Shown one piece after another: positions 1 to 4,099 of a stretch of 5,568 nucleotides of DNA. Source of the DNA: an uncultured archaeon (GTDB lineage Archaea > Thermoproteota > Nitrososphaeria > Nitrososphaerales > CALBXV01). Position numbers and translations under genes: made by a program. Positions within the stretch are counted from its first letter, which is position 1. Each line of letters opens with the position of its first letter. The notes beneath the pieces are model-generated. The model saw only the letters and a program-made list of their open reading frames with translations. It ran no database searches and was not told the origin of the DNA. The stretch spans positions 1 through 5,568 of the forward strand of contig CALBXV010000165.1 of the NCBI GenBank assembly GCA_937890045.1, read 5' to 3'.

Positions 1-54
1 AAAGCAAAACATAGAGTTTCTAATCTAAAAGAAGCGGAAGCAATAATATTATGA
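1..54 (+). CDS. C-terminal end of an upstream gene (partial)
   Basis: Frame 1 is open from the window edge and ends in TGA at 52-54, reading KAKHRVSNLKEAEAIIL. The composition is that of an ordinary hydrophilic C-terminal helix. Its stop overlaps the ATG of the next small gene as ATGA at 51-54, the same junction type used elsewhere in the window, which supports real coding. Only 17 residues are visible, so no function can be assigned. Confidence 0.55.
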   Translation, partial: KAKHRVSNLKEAEAIIL

Positions 55-170
55 TACATACATATCTAACATTAGAATACATATCAATAGTATTGTTTGG
101 GATTATAATAGTACTATTTAGTATTGGTTCAGTTTATTTAAATATACTGAAGGATAAGGATGAAAGGTAA
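51..170 (+). CDS. Small single-span membrane peptide, 39 aa
   Basis: A 39-codon gene starts at ATG 51 inside an ATGA overlap with the upstream stop and ends at TAA 168-170, overlapping the lipoprotein start at 160 by 11 nt. Residues about 10-31 are an uninterrupted hydrophobic stretch rich in Ile, Val, Leu and Phe (core ISIVLFGIIIVLFSIGSVYL). They are followed by a charged tail, LKDKDER. This is a one-pass inner-membrane peptide with a short charged cytoplasmic or periplasmic tail. There is no cysteine or recognisable catalytic motif. Its position directly before two exported proteins suggests an envelope role, but that is inference. Phages commonly encode such short membrane peptides (holin-like, superinfection or host-takeover factors), and nothing here distinguishes among them. 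Confidence 0.6.
   Translation: MIHTYLTLEYISIVLFGIIIVLFSIGSVYLNILKDKDER
149..154 (+). promoter_or_regulatory. Ribosome binding site of the lipoprotein gene
   Basis: GAAGGA lies 5 nt before ATG 160, inside the end of the preceding membrane-peptide gene. It fixes the lipoprotein start and shows that the 11-nt overlap is a normal translational junction. Confidence 0.6.
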
Positions 171-621
171 GAAAACATTATATTGGATTATTGGAACACT
201 TCTCGTTTTCGGCTGTGAATCACCAACTAAACCAATTGAAGATGAAACACCTTATGCTCTTAATAGAGAAGTAAGATGTAAATTGCAAGTTATACCTGAT
301 TTGCCTGTAGAGTGTGAATCGTGTGGGATATATCGTTATACAGTTCCTATCGGTCATTGGTCTACTGATACATTACGGATTAGTTATCAGGCCCCAGCAG
401 AAAGTATGGTTCATTGGGTAGTTAATTGGCCAATAGATGGTTATAACCAATCATTAGTTACATATACTGATGTAGACTGTAGGGGTGAAGTAAGTATTAT
501 AATTTTACCTAATTTTGTTAATTGGTTTGCAATGATAGAAGCAACTGTCGAAGGTTATACTGAATCAATTATAGTTTTGATTGTTAGACCTACATTTACT
601 TCTTCATGGATAAGAGAATAA
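160..621 (+). CDS. Predicted lipoprotein, 153 aa
   Basis: Residues 1-19 form a lipoprotein signal: a basic start (MKGKK), a hydrophobic core, and the lipobox VFGC with Cys19 as the lipidated residue, followed by the polar linker ESPTKPIEDE. The mature part is about 134 residues, rich in alternating hydrophobic/polar strands. A C-terminal run resembles the last strand of an Ig-like beta-sandwich (roughly residues 124-143). Four further cysteines (40, 52, 55, 107), including a CESC pair, could form disulfides after export. The start at 160 is supported by GAAGGA at 149-154 with 5-nt spacing. Glu20 at position +2 of the mature protein does not clearly specify inner or outer membrane sorting. The product probably acts on the periplasmic or cell-surface face of the envelope. 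No family was recognised. The next gene has a closely similar signal sequence. Confidence 0.8.
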   Translation: MKGKKTLYWIIGTLLVFGCESPTKPIEDETPYALNREVRCKLQVIPDLPVECESCGIYRYTVPIGHWSTDTLRISYQAPAESMVHWVVNWPIDGYNQSLVTYTDVDCRGEVSIIILPNFVNWFAMIEATVEGYTESIIVLIVRPTFTSSWIRE

Positions 622-623
622 GA

Positions 624-986
624 ATGAAAATTAGAAAAATAGTATATTGGATTGTTGGAACGATTGTTTTTTTAGGATGGATTGATTTAGTATGGGGACA
701 AGAACTACCAGAGATAGTTCCATATAGATTAGTTCCATCACAAGACTATAGTTGTTTTATAGAAATAGAAATAGTAGAACCAGTCAATGCTCAATATACC
801 CATCAGACTCACAGAGAAGAAATTTTTGAGATATTAATGGAACGGGCGGCATATGAAGAAATCAATCCTATGGAAAGAAGTCAGATGTTCTCAATAGATG
901 ATAAGACATATTATTTAGTGAGGATACCATATAACTTTGAGAATAGTAGTTGGACAAATAGGAATACTACTTATAGTGATAGATAA
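624..986 (+). CDS. Predicted secreted protein, 120 aa, signal related to the preceding lipoprotein
   Basis: The N-terminus is a classical signal peptide: MKIRK, a hydrophobic core to about residue 19, then a likely signal-peptidase site after DLVWG, giving a mature protein that begins QELPE. There is no lipobox cysteine, so the product should be soluble in the periplasm or secreted. The mature part of about 95 residues is acidic, with one cysteine (residue 44). I place the start at ATG 624 rather than the in-frame ATG at 606. From 624 the first 38 nt align without gaps with the first 38 nt of the lipoprotein gene (31 of 38 identical, including 18 of 19 at 643-661 versus 179-197), so the two genes share the same start register. 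It lies 2 nt after the upstream stop. No family was recognised. Confidence 0.72.
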   Translation: MKIRKIVYWIVGTIVFLGWIDLVWGQELPEIVPYRLVPSQDYSCFIEIEIVEPVNAQYTHQTHREEIFEILMERAAYEEINPMERSQMFSIDDKTYYLVRIPYNFENSSWTNRNTTYSDR

Positions 987-1185
987 CAAAGAGTTAGCTA
1001 AGTATTTACGGAAACGGATGGAATCGCAAGATGAAGTAAATACTGTATTTCATTTAATTAAAGTTCCAACAGAAGATGAGTTAGAGTTTTGGATACAACA
1101 ATTTAAAGTAAAAGATTTTTGTGGTCATAGTGAATGGTCAGAAAGGTTTCAGAGAAACATATGGATAAAGGATGAAGAAGATTAA
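976..1185 (+). CDS. Small acidic protein of unknown function, 69 aa
   Basis: The frame ends at TAA 1183-1185. I prefer GTG 976 as start. It gives an 11-nt overlap with the secreted-protein gene, the same size as two other junctions in this window, and has AGGAA at 960-964 upstream. An in-frame TTG at 937 is the alternative: it has GAGGA near 920-924, would add 13 mostly hydrophobic residues and give 82 aa, but needs a 50-nt overlap. The protein looks alpha/beta and soluble: a basic helix (NKELAKYLRKRM), a strand around TVFHLIKVP, then an acidic helix (TEDELEFWIQQF) and a Trp-containing charged tail ending KDEED. It has a single cysteine and no motif I can name. Confidence 0.6.
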   Translation: MIDNKELAKYLRKRMESQDEVNTVFHLIKVPTEDELEFWIQQFKVKDFCGHSEWSERFQRNIWIKDEED

Positions 1186-1186
1186 T

Positions 1187-1266
1187 CAGTTCTACGGTTG
1201 GAGCCATTTGGATTCCCTAACAGGAAGGCTCAGGAGGGCAGGCAGGTATATCGTAGAACTGTTTTT
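1187..1266 (+). ncRNA. Structured RNA element or terminator-like hairpin with T-run
   Basis: CAGTTCTACG at 1187-1196 is the perfect reverse complement of CGTAGAACTG at 1252-1261. The stem extends inward by one G-U and one T-A pair (1197-1198 with 1250-1251), giving 12 pairs. Inside, GAGCC (1201-1205) pairs with GGCTC (1227-1231), and TTCC (1213-1216) pairs with GGAA (1223-1226) directly stacked on it. A purine-rich AGGAGGGCAGGCAGG tract follows on the 3' side. The element is about half G+C, clearly richer than its surroundings, begins 2 nt after a stop codon and is followed by TTTTT at 1262-1266. It may be an intrinsic terminator closing the first gene group, a cis-regulatory leader for the next gene, or an independent small RNA. 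It lacks a tRNA T-arm, and I could not match it to a known riboswitch or ribozyme. Confidence 0.5.
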
Positions 1267-1392
1267 ATGTCTCCATCATTATCCACTTTTTCGGATGATG
1301 ATAGAGTTTTAGATGAATCTAAATGGGAAGGTGAGAATCTATTGGGTAAAGCAATTATGAAAGTAAGGACAATGTTAAACGAAAATGGATAG
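1267..1392 (+). CDS. Hypothetical small protein, 41 aa (start uncertain)
   Basis: The frame is open to TAG 1390-1392. The first ATG is at 1267, immediately after the hairpin and its T-run, giving a 41-residue product: a polar, Ser/Asp-rich N-terminus (SPSLSTFSDDD) and a helical C-terminus (LLGKAIMKVRTML). An in-frame TTG at 1198 would extend it to 64 residues, but the extension lies wholly within the hairpin, so I prefer 1267. Neither start has a good ribosome binding site. The only strong purine tract (AGGAGGG near 1232-1238) is about 30 nt upstream, inside the folded element. If the gene is real its translation may depend on that structure. Its end overlaps the next gene by 8 nt. No family was recognised. 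Confidence 0.4.
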   Translation: MSPSLSTFSDDDRVLDESKWEGENLLGKAIMKVRTMLNENG

Positions 1393-1660
1393 AGCTTATT
1401 TTAAAGAAAAGAAAACTGGTAAGAAATCAAAGGGTACTCATACTAAATGTTGTGGTCAAGATAAAGATAGAGAAACTCTAAATAAGAATAAAAAATCTGA
1501 TTGGGAACGGATAGAACAACATTGTGAGGATCATTTAACACACTACTCATCAGTAATAGATATCACCCCGATATGTTGTAAAGTGTGTGGTAGGTTAATT
1601 AGATATATTACTACCATAGATACTGATAGACATAGATTTACGGGTGGAGATGGGGATTGA
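1385..1660 (+). CDS. Cys/His-rich small protein, possible zinc binder, 91 aa
   Basis: The gene starts at ATG 1385, overlapping the previous gene's end by 8 nt, and stops at TGA 1658-1660. The N-terminal half is strongly basic (KEKKTGKKSKG and later NKNKKS), consistent with nucleic-acid contact. It carries six cysteines (22, 23, 47, 64, 65, 68) and several histidines (19, 46, 50, 53, 83). The arrangement CCKVCGR at 64-70 contains a CxxC knuckle of the kind that ligates zinc, and CC at 22-23 or the HCEDH segment at 46-50 could supply the other ligands. No exact zinc-ribbon family was recognised, so zinc binding is an inference from residue pattern. No clear Shine-Dalgarno precedes the start, so translation may be coupled to the upstream gene. 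Confidence 0.6.
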   Translation: MDRAYFKEKKTGKKSKGTHTKCCGQDKDRETLNKNKKSDWERIEQHCEDHLTHYSSVIDITPICCKVCGRLIRYITTIDTDRHRFTGGDGD

Positions 1661-1705
1661 CACAAAATAAATGTGTGTTTTCTAATAATAGATTATATTT
1701 ATAAT
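1657..1705 (+). promoter_or_regulatory. Promoter-like boxes upstream of the HNH-like gene
   Basis: TTGACA at 1657-1662 matches a sigma70 -35 box exactly and is followed after 18 nt by TCTAAT at 1681-1686, a fair -10 box. That would start transcription near 1693. A perfect TATAAT lies further down at 1700-1705 but has no good -35 at the usual distance, and using it would start transcription inside the following inverted repeat. TTGACA overlaps the stop of the upstream gene, so this is the longest low-coding gap in the window and the likeliest site for a new transcript. Such boxes arise easily in AT-rich DNA, so confidence is limited. Confidence 0.35.
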
Positions 1706-1707
1706 AT

Positions 1708-1768
1708 GAGTGGTATGGTAACGGAGCGAGCCCGAATGAATCCTACTAAGACATCTAGCGCACCACTC
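1708..1768 (+). other. Long-range inverted repeat in the leader of the HNH-like gene
   Basis: GAGTGGT at 1708-1714 is the perfect reverse complement of ACCACTC at 1762-1768, enclosing 47 nt. The segment is about half G+C, above the local average, and ends 23 nt before ATG 1792. Inside the stem I see only weak pairing (for example GCG 1726-1728 with CGC 1759-1761). It has the seven-pair stem and unpaired A of a tRNA acceptor, but no T-arm and only 61 nt, so it is not a tRNA. An open frame of 37 codons from ATG 1706 to a TAA near 1819 also crosses it. A leader RNA structure is possible, but a 7-bp stem alone could arise by chance. Confidence 0.3.
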
Positions 1769-1780
1769 AAAGAATTAAAA

Positions 1781-1785
1781 AGGAG
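1781..1785 (+). promoter_or_regulatory. Strong ribosome binding site of the HNH-like gene
   Basis: AGGAG, preceded by a run of A, lies 6 nt before ATG 1792. It is one of the best Shine-Dalgarno sites in the window and fixes the start of the HTH/HNH-like protein. Confidence 0.75.
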
Positions 1786-1791
1786 TAACAA

Positions 1792-2367
1792 ATGGCACAA
1801 ACAGGACGACAAGGAATAAATCCATATCTCGGTAGACCAATACCGAAAGATAGGATTGTTCGAGCGATAGAAGAATCAGAGAGTATGCATAAAGCAGCTC
1901 AATCATTACATACATCGTATAATACATTTAAGAAATATGCGAAGAAGTATGATGTATGGGCACCAAGACCAAGTTCAGCGGGAATCAGTCGTGCAAGGAA
2001 AGTAACTTGGAGTGGACTTAAACCATTAGATGTAGAATTGACATTTCAGAAAAAATTGATTAGAGAATTTGTATTACCACAACGGTGTTCGTGTTGTGGG
2101 GAAATGAGACAAAGGAAAACAGATATGCTATCACCACTAATAGTTCATTTTATTAACGGAGATATACACGATAAGAAACCATCCAATTTAAGATTTTTTT
2201 GTTATAACTGTTATTTCTTGGAACACCCAAACAAACACAAAACTATTAATAAAGATATAGGTAGAACATTCGAAGAGCAACAGGATATATCAGAGAATGA
2301 TATAACGGGTGATGAACTGGCCAAAGAACTTGGAGAGTCGCTGTCAGACTTATTCGGTAAAAATTGA
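1792..2367 (+). CDS. HTH plus HNH-like zinc-finger protein, probably DNA-binding, 191 aa
   Basis: Residues about 20-55 (RIVRAIEESE, then HKAAQSLHTSYNTFKKYAKK) read as a helix-turn-helix of the kind found beside phage homing-type endonucleases. Residues 99-141 follow the HNH beta-beta-alpha-metal pattern: a CSCC knuckle (99-102), VHFINGD (118-124), KPSNL (129-133) and CYNC (137-140). Two usual catalytic or metal positions differ. The HH-I-N-G-D pair is HF here (Phe120 where the general base is expected), and the His that normally follows the last cysteine is Tyr141. The zinc-structural cysteines are intact. The fold is therefore probably kept while nuclease activity is doubtful, which suggests a sequence-specific DNA-binding or transcription protein. 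The acidic C-terminus ends ESLSDLFGKN; its SDLF resembles the end of sliding-clamp-binding peptides, as an inference only. It heads the gene group to 4083. Confidence 0.8.
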   Translation: MAQTGRQGINPYLGRPIPKDRIVRAIEESESMHKAAQSLHTSYNTFKKYAKKYDVWAPRPSSAGISRARKVTWSGLKPLDVELTFQKKLIREFVLPQRCSCCGEMRQRKTDMLSPLIVHFINGDIHDKKPSNLRFFCYNCYFLEHPNKHKTINKDIGRTFEEQQDISENDITGDELAKELGESLSDLFGKN

Positions 2368-2717
2368 TGAACGACAGGGTATGGTTATTAATATCTGCAT
2401 TGGGTATGAGTTTTTTAGGAAACATTATAGCCTGGTTTCATATGAATGCACAGTTTAGATGGGAATGGGCTAAATCACAGTGGTGGATAATATTGGCTGG
2501 TGTTCCAATCAGTTATCTATTCTATTATTCTACAAGAATGTTCTATGAATATTTTGGAGAGTATTGGGCAGTTAGACCTGTTGGGTTTGGAATAGCAACT
2601 ATAACATTTGCAATTATGACTGGTTGGTTCTTACACGAAGTTCCAAGTCAAAGGATTATCGTATCACTAATATTGGCTTGTGTCATCCTATACATAAATC
2701 TTTCGGTACATATAAAA
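2367..2717 (+). CDS. Four-span membrane protein of unknown function, 116-117 aa
   Basis: ATG 2367 overlaps the stop of the HNH-like gene as TGATG, so translation is probably coupled; the in-frame TTG at 2364 is unlikely to be used. The stop is TGA 2718-2720, itself sharing ATGA with the next gene. Four hydrophobic segments can be seen at about residues 5-25, 38-56, 70-90 and 96-114. Between the first two is an aromatic/basic loop (MNAQFRWEWAKSQWW), and between the second and third an aromatic loop (STRMFYEYFGEYWAVRP). The high Trp/Tyr/Phe content at segment ends is typical of membrane-interface positions. There are no catalytic motifs. The size, topology and aromatic loops resemble conserved hypothetical membrane proteins of environmental phage genomes, by memory only. 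A holin or transport role cannot be excluded or shown. Confidence 0.75.
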
Positions 2718-2980
2718 TGAATAAAGATAAAGAAGTCAAAAGGATTACCAAAAAATATAAGGCTGGTAAGTTAGAACCACGAAAAGATTTACCAGAAGAT
2801 TTGAAAATAGCTATTAGGACATTTATGGAACAAGTAGTTATAATGGAAGAATATGATACGGACTATATAAATGGTGAATACATGGCAAACCTAATAAAAG
2901 CCTTTTCTAAATATCCAGAGTATTCGATATTTACATATGAGTTGGTTAAATCTATATTAGGAAAAACATTAGAGGAGTAG
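2717..2980 (+). CDS. Small helical soluble protein, 87 aa
   Basis: The start is ATG 2717 in an ATGA overlap with the membrane-protein stop. A longer frame upstream to 2624 exists, but it only shadows the membrane gene and has no ribosome binding site. The protein begins with a very basic stretch (MNKDKEVKRITKKYKAGK) and continues as a mostly helical acidic domain (EDLKIAIRTFMEQVVIMEE, then a second helix pair ending SILGKTLEE). There is no cysteine and no recognised motif. The charge asymmetry could suit binding to an acidic partner or nucleic acid through the N-terminus, which is inference. Coupling to the membrane gene suggests equal production. No family was recognised. Confidence 0.75.
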   Translation: MNKDKEVKRITKKYKAGKLEPRKDLPEDLKIAIRTFMEQVVIMEEYDTDYINGEYMANLIKAFSKYPEYSIFTYELVKSILGKTLEE

Positions 2981-2982
2981 TT

Positions 2983-3282
2983 ATGGCAATAGAAGAAAAG
3001 AAACAATTAGTATTAAAGAGAGTTCCACCAGGGGATCAGTGGACAGATGCAAATCAAACATCAGATGTATTCCCATCATTAACAGATGGGTTAGAATATA
3101 CATTTCAAAAGTCTGGTGGTAAATTAACAGAGTTCCATTTGAGTGCGTTCAAGGGTGAGATATATTCTGTACATACAAAAGAAGTACCTGATGCTCCACC
3201 ACCACCTAAACCAAGATACTCTATGTATGGTGAAGAAGTGGATGAACAACCAAGTATGTGGAGTGAGAAACAGGAGAAATAA
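2983..3282 (+). CDS. Small protein with proline-rich linker, 99 aa
   Basis: GAGGAG at 2972-2977 lies 5 nt before ATG 2983, and the gene follows the previous stop by 2 nt. Residues 1-66 look like a compact beta-rich domain (strands around QLVLKRVPPG, LEYTFQKSGGK and EFHLSAFKGEIYSVHTKEV). They are followed by a proline-rich linker (PDAPPPPKPR, about 69-78) and a charged, Tyr/Trp-containing tail (SMYGEEVDEQPSMWSEKQ). The architecture of a folded domain plus a flexible linker and short terminal peptide is typical of adaptor or virion-associated proteins in which the tail docks a partner. No family was recognised, and the docking idea is inferred from composition alone. It has no cysteine and no membrane segment. 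Confidence 0.78.
   Translation: MAIEEKKQLVLKRVPPGDQWTDANQTSDVFPSLTDGLEYTFQKSGGKLTEFHLSAFKGEIYSVHTKEVPDAPPPPKPRYSMYGEEVDEQPSMWSEKQEK
3272..3276 (+). promoter_or_regulatory. Ribosome binding site deciding the start at 3284
   Basis: AGGAG lies 7 nt before ATG 3284 and inside the last codons of the preceding gene. It decides for 3284 against the longer in-frame start at 3143, whose extra 47 residues would lie entirely over the preceding gene. Confidence 0.7.
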
Positions 3283-3283
3283 A

Positions 3284-3847
3284 ATGTCAAAGATAACAGA
3301 AGCATTATCATTAGTAATTATGGGAGTTGGTTGCTTCATTGGTGGTATTTATTATTCCACATTGGAATTTGAAGAACAAGTAAATGAATGGGATTTAAAT
3401 TATCAAACAATATCAGATAAGGTTGATGTATTCGAAGGGGTATCAGATCCAGAAACCATTCGTCATTATGTTAAAGAGTTGAATAAGATGTTAGATGATA
3501 TGAATAGACTCATTATACTCATAGATGGTGGTAATGAATTAAATACTATTCTTGTCAATTATGAGAGAGAGTATGTTGGGTTACAACAAGAAGTATCTGA
3601 TGTTCTTAATCAAGATGAATTAGCAGGACAAATAGATTCATTACAACATGCGGTGGACTCACTATGGGGTGGTGATGAGATATTGGTTAAAGAAATAGAT
3701 GCTCTCGAAGATAAAATAGGTCAAGCATCTCTTGGTATAGATAAGAAACTTAACTTGATTCAATCAGATTTGGATACGATTAGAGGCCTCATTAAAAATA
3801 TTCAAGATTCTAAATATGGGAATAAGATATGGCCAGAGAAAAAATGA
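3284..3847 (+). CDS. N-terminally anchored coiled-coil protein, 187 aa
   Basis: The start ATG 3284 has AGGAG 7 nt upstream and follows the previous stop by one base. Residues about 6-26 (EALSLVIMGVGCFIGGIYY) form one membrane span near the N-terminus. The remaining 160 residues are acidic and have the heptad-like spacing of hydrophobics expected of long helices, especially 48-80 (PETIRHYVKELNKMLDDMNR), 95-125 and 140-180 (KEIDALEDKIGQ, KKLNLIQSDLDTIRGLIKNI). The product is probably a type-II-like anchored rod extending from the inner membrane into the periplasm or cytoplasm. Spanin inner subunits and tail or envelope tethers share this general plan, but no overlapping outer-lipoprotein gene is present, so a spanin call is not justified. 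The end overlaps the next gene. Confidence 0.8.
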   Translation: MSKITEALSLVIMGVGCFIGGIYYSTLEFEEQVNEWDLNYQTISDKVDVFEGVSDPETIRHYVKELNKMLDDMNRLIILIDGGNELNTILVNYEREYVGLQQEVSDVLNQDELAGQIDSLQHAVDSLWGGDEILVKEIDALEDKIGQASLGIDKKLNLIQSDLDTIRGLIKNIQDSKYGNKIWPEKK

Positions 3848-4083
3848 TGAAAGATGATGTAGTATATAACCATCACGATAATGAGGTAATGGTAAAAACT
3901 AATAAAGATTACATTTATATTATATGTCGTAATGAAGATCAAGTTCAACCTGTATTAGATAGAATGAATACCGACACTTGTATATTATCAGACTATGAAG
4001 AATGGGATGAAGATGAAGATATGAAATGGATATTAACTTTCAAAGTATTTGATGATAGTGATGAGTTGCCCGAAAAAAATTAA
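3844..4083 (+). CDS. Small acidic protein of unknown function, 79 aa
   Basis: The frame ends at TAA 4081-4083. ATG 3844 forms an ATGA overlap with the coiled-coil gene, the junction type favoured in this group. ATG 3829, five codons earlier, is also possible and has only a weak GGGA upstream. The protein is very acidic toward the C-terminus (EEWDEDEDMKW, FDDSDELPEKN) and seems to consist of short strands (EVMVKTNKDYIYIICR and MKWILTFKVFDD) around one helix (DQVQPVLDRMN). This alpha/beta plan and size are loosely like the small protein at 976-1185, but I see no convincing residue alignment. There are two cysteines (about residues 28 and 46 from the 3844 start). No family was recognised. It is the last gene before the desulfurase, from which it is separated by 16 nt. 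Confidence 0.7.
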   Translation: MMKDDVVYNHHDNEVMVKTNKDYIYIICRNEDQVQPVLDRMNTDTCILSDYEEWDEDEDMKWILTFKVFDDSDELPEKN

Positions 4084-4099
4084 ATAGATATTTATTAGT

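Noticed and set aside
104..109. TATAAT as a promoter for the lipoprotein gene
   Set aside because: It falls inside the Ile/Val-rich coding region of the membrane peptide, where such strings are expected, and has no -35 box at proper spacing.
1187..1261. tRNA gene (about 72 nt with paired ends)
   Set aside because: The internal helices do not fit D, anticodon and T positions, and no T-loop consensus is present.
1660..1680. Intrinsic terminator (ACACA/TGTGT hairpin followed by TTTT)
   Set aside because: Five A/T-rich pairs only and a short T-run, overlapping the TTGACA box. Too weak to call.
1708..1768. Twister ribozyme, prompted by TAAC followed by AGCCCG inside a closing stem
   Set aside because: The second helix and the downstream GGG needed for the pseudoknot are absent, so the match is two short strings only.
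1708..1769. tRNA gene (seven-pair end stem plus unpaired A)
   Set aside because: Only 61 nt long, no T-arm or TTCGA-like loop before the 3' stem, and no clear D- or anticodon arm.
1706..1819. 37-codon frame from ATG 1706 as a gene
   Set aside because: No ribosome binding site, overlaps the start of the HNH-like gene by 28 nt, and its composition is not persuasive. Kept only as an alternative explanation of the leader.
2624..2716. N-terminal extension of the small helical protein
   Set aside because: The extra codons lie within the membrane-protein gene in another frame. ATG 2717 with the ATGA overlap explains the start better.
3105..3339. Open frames on the minus strand (3105-3311 and 3124-3339)
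   Set aside because: They lie entirely opposite well-supported plus-strand genes with good ribosome binding sites, lack sites of their own and have composition expected of antisense shadows.
3284..3847. Phage spanin inner subunit (Rz-like)
   Set aside because: The single span plus coiled coil fits, but there is no nested or adjacent outer lipoprotein gene and no endolysin in view.
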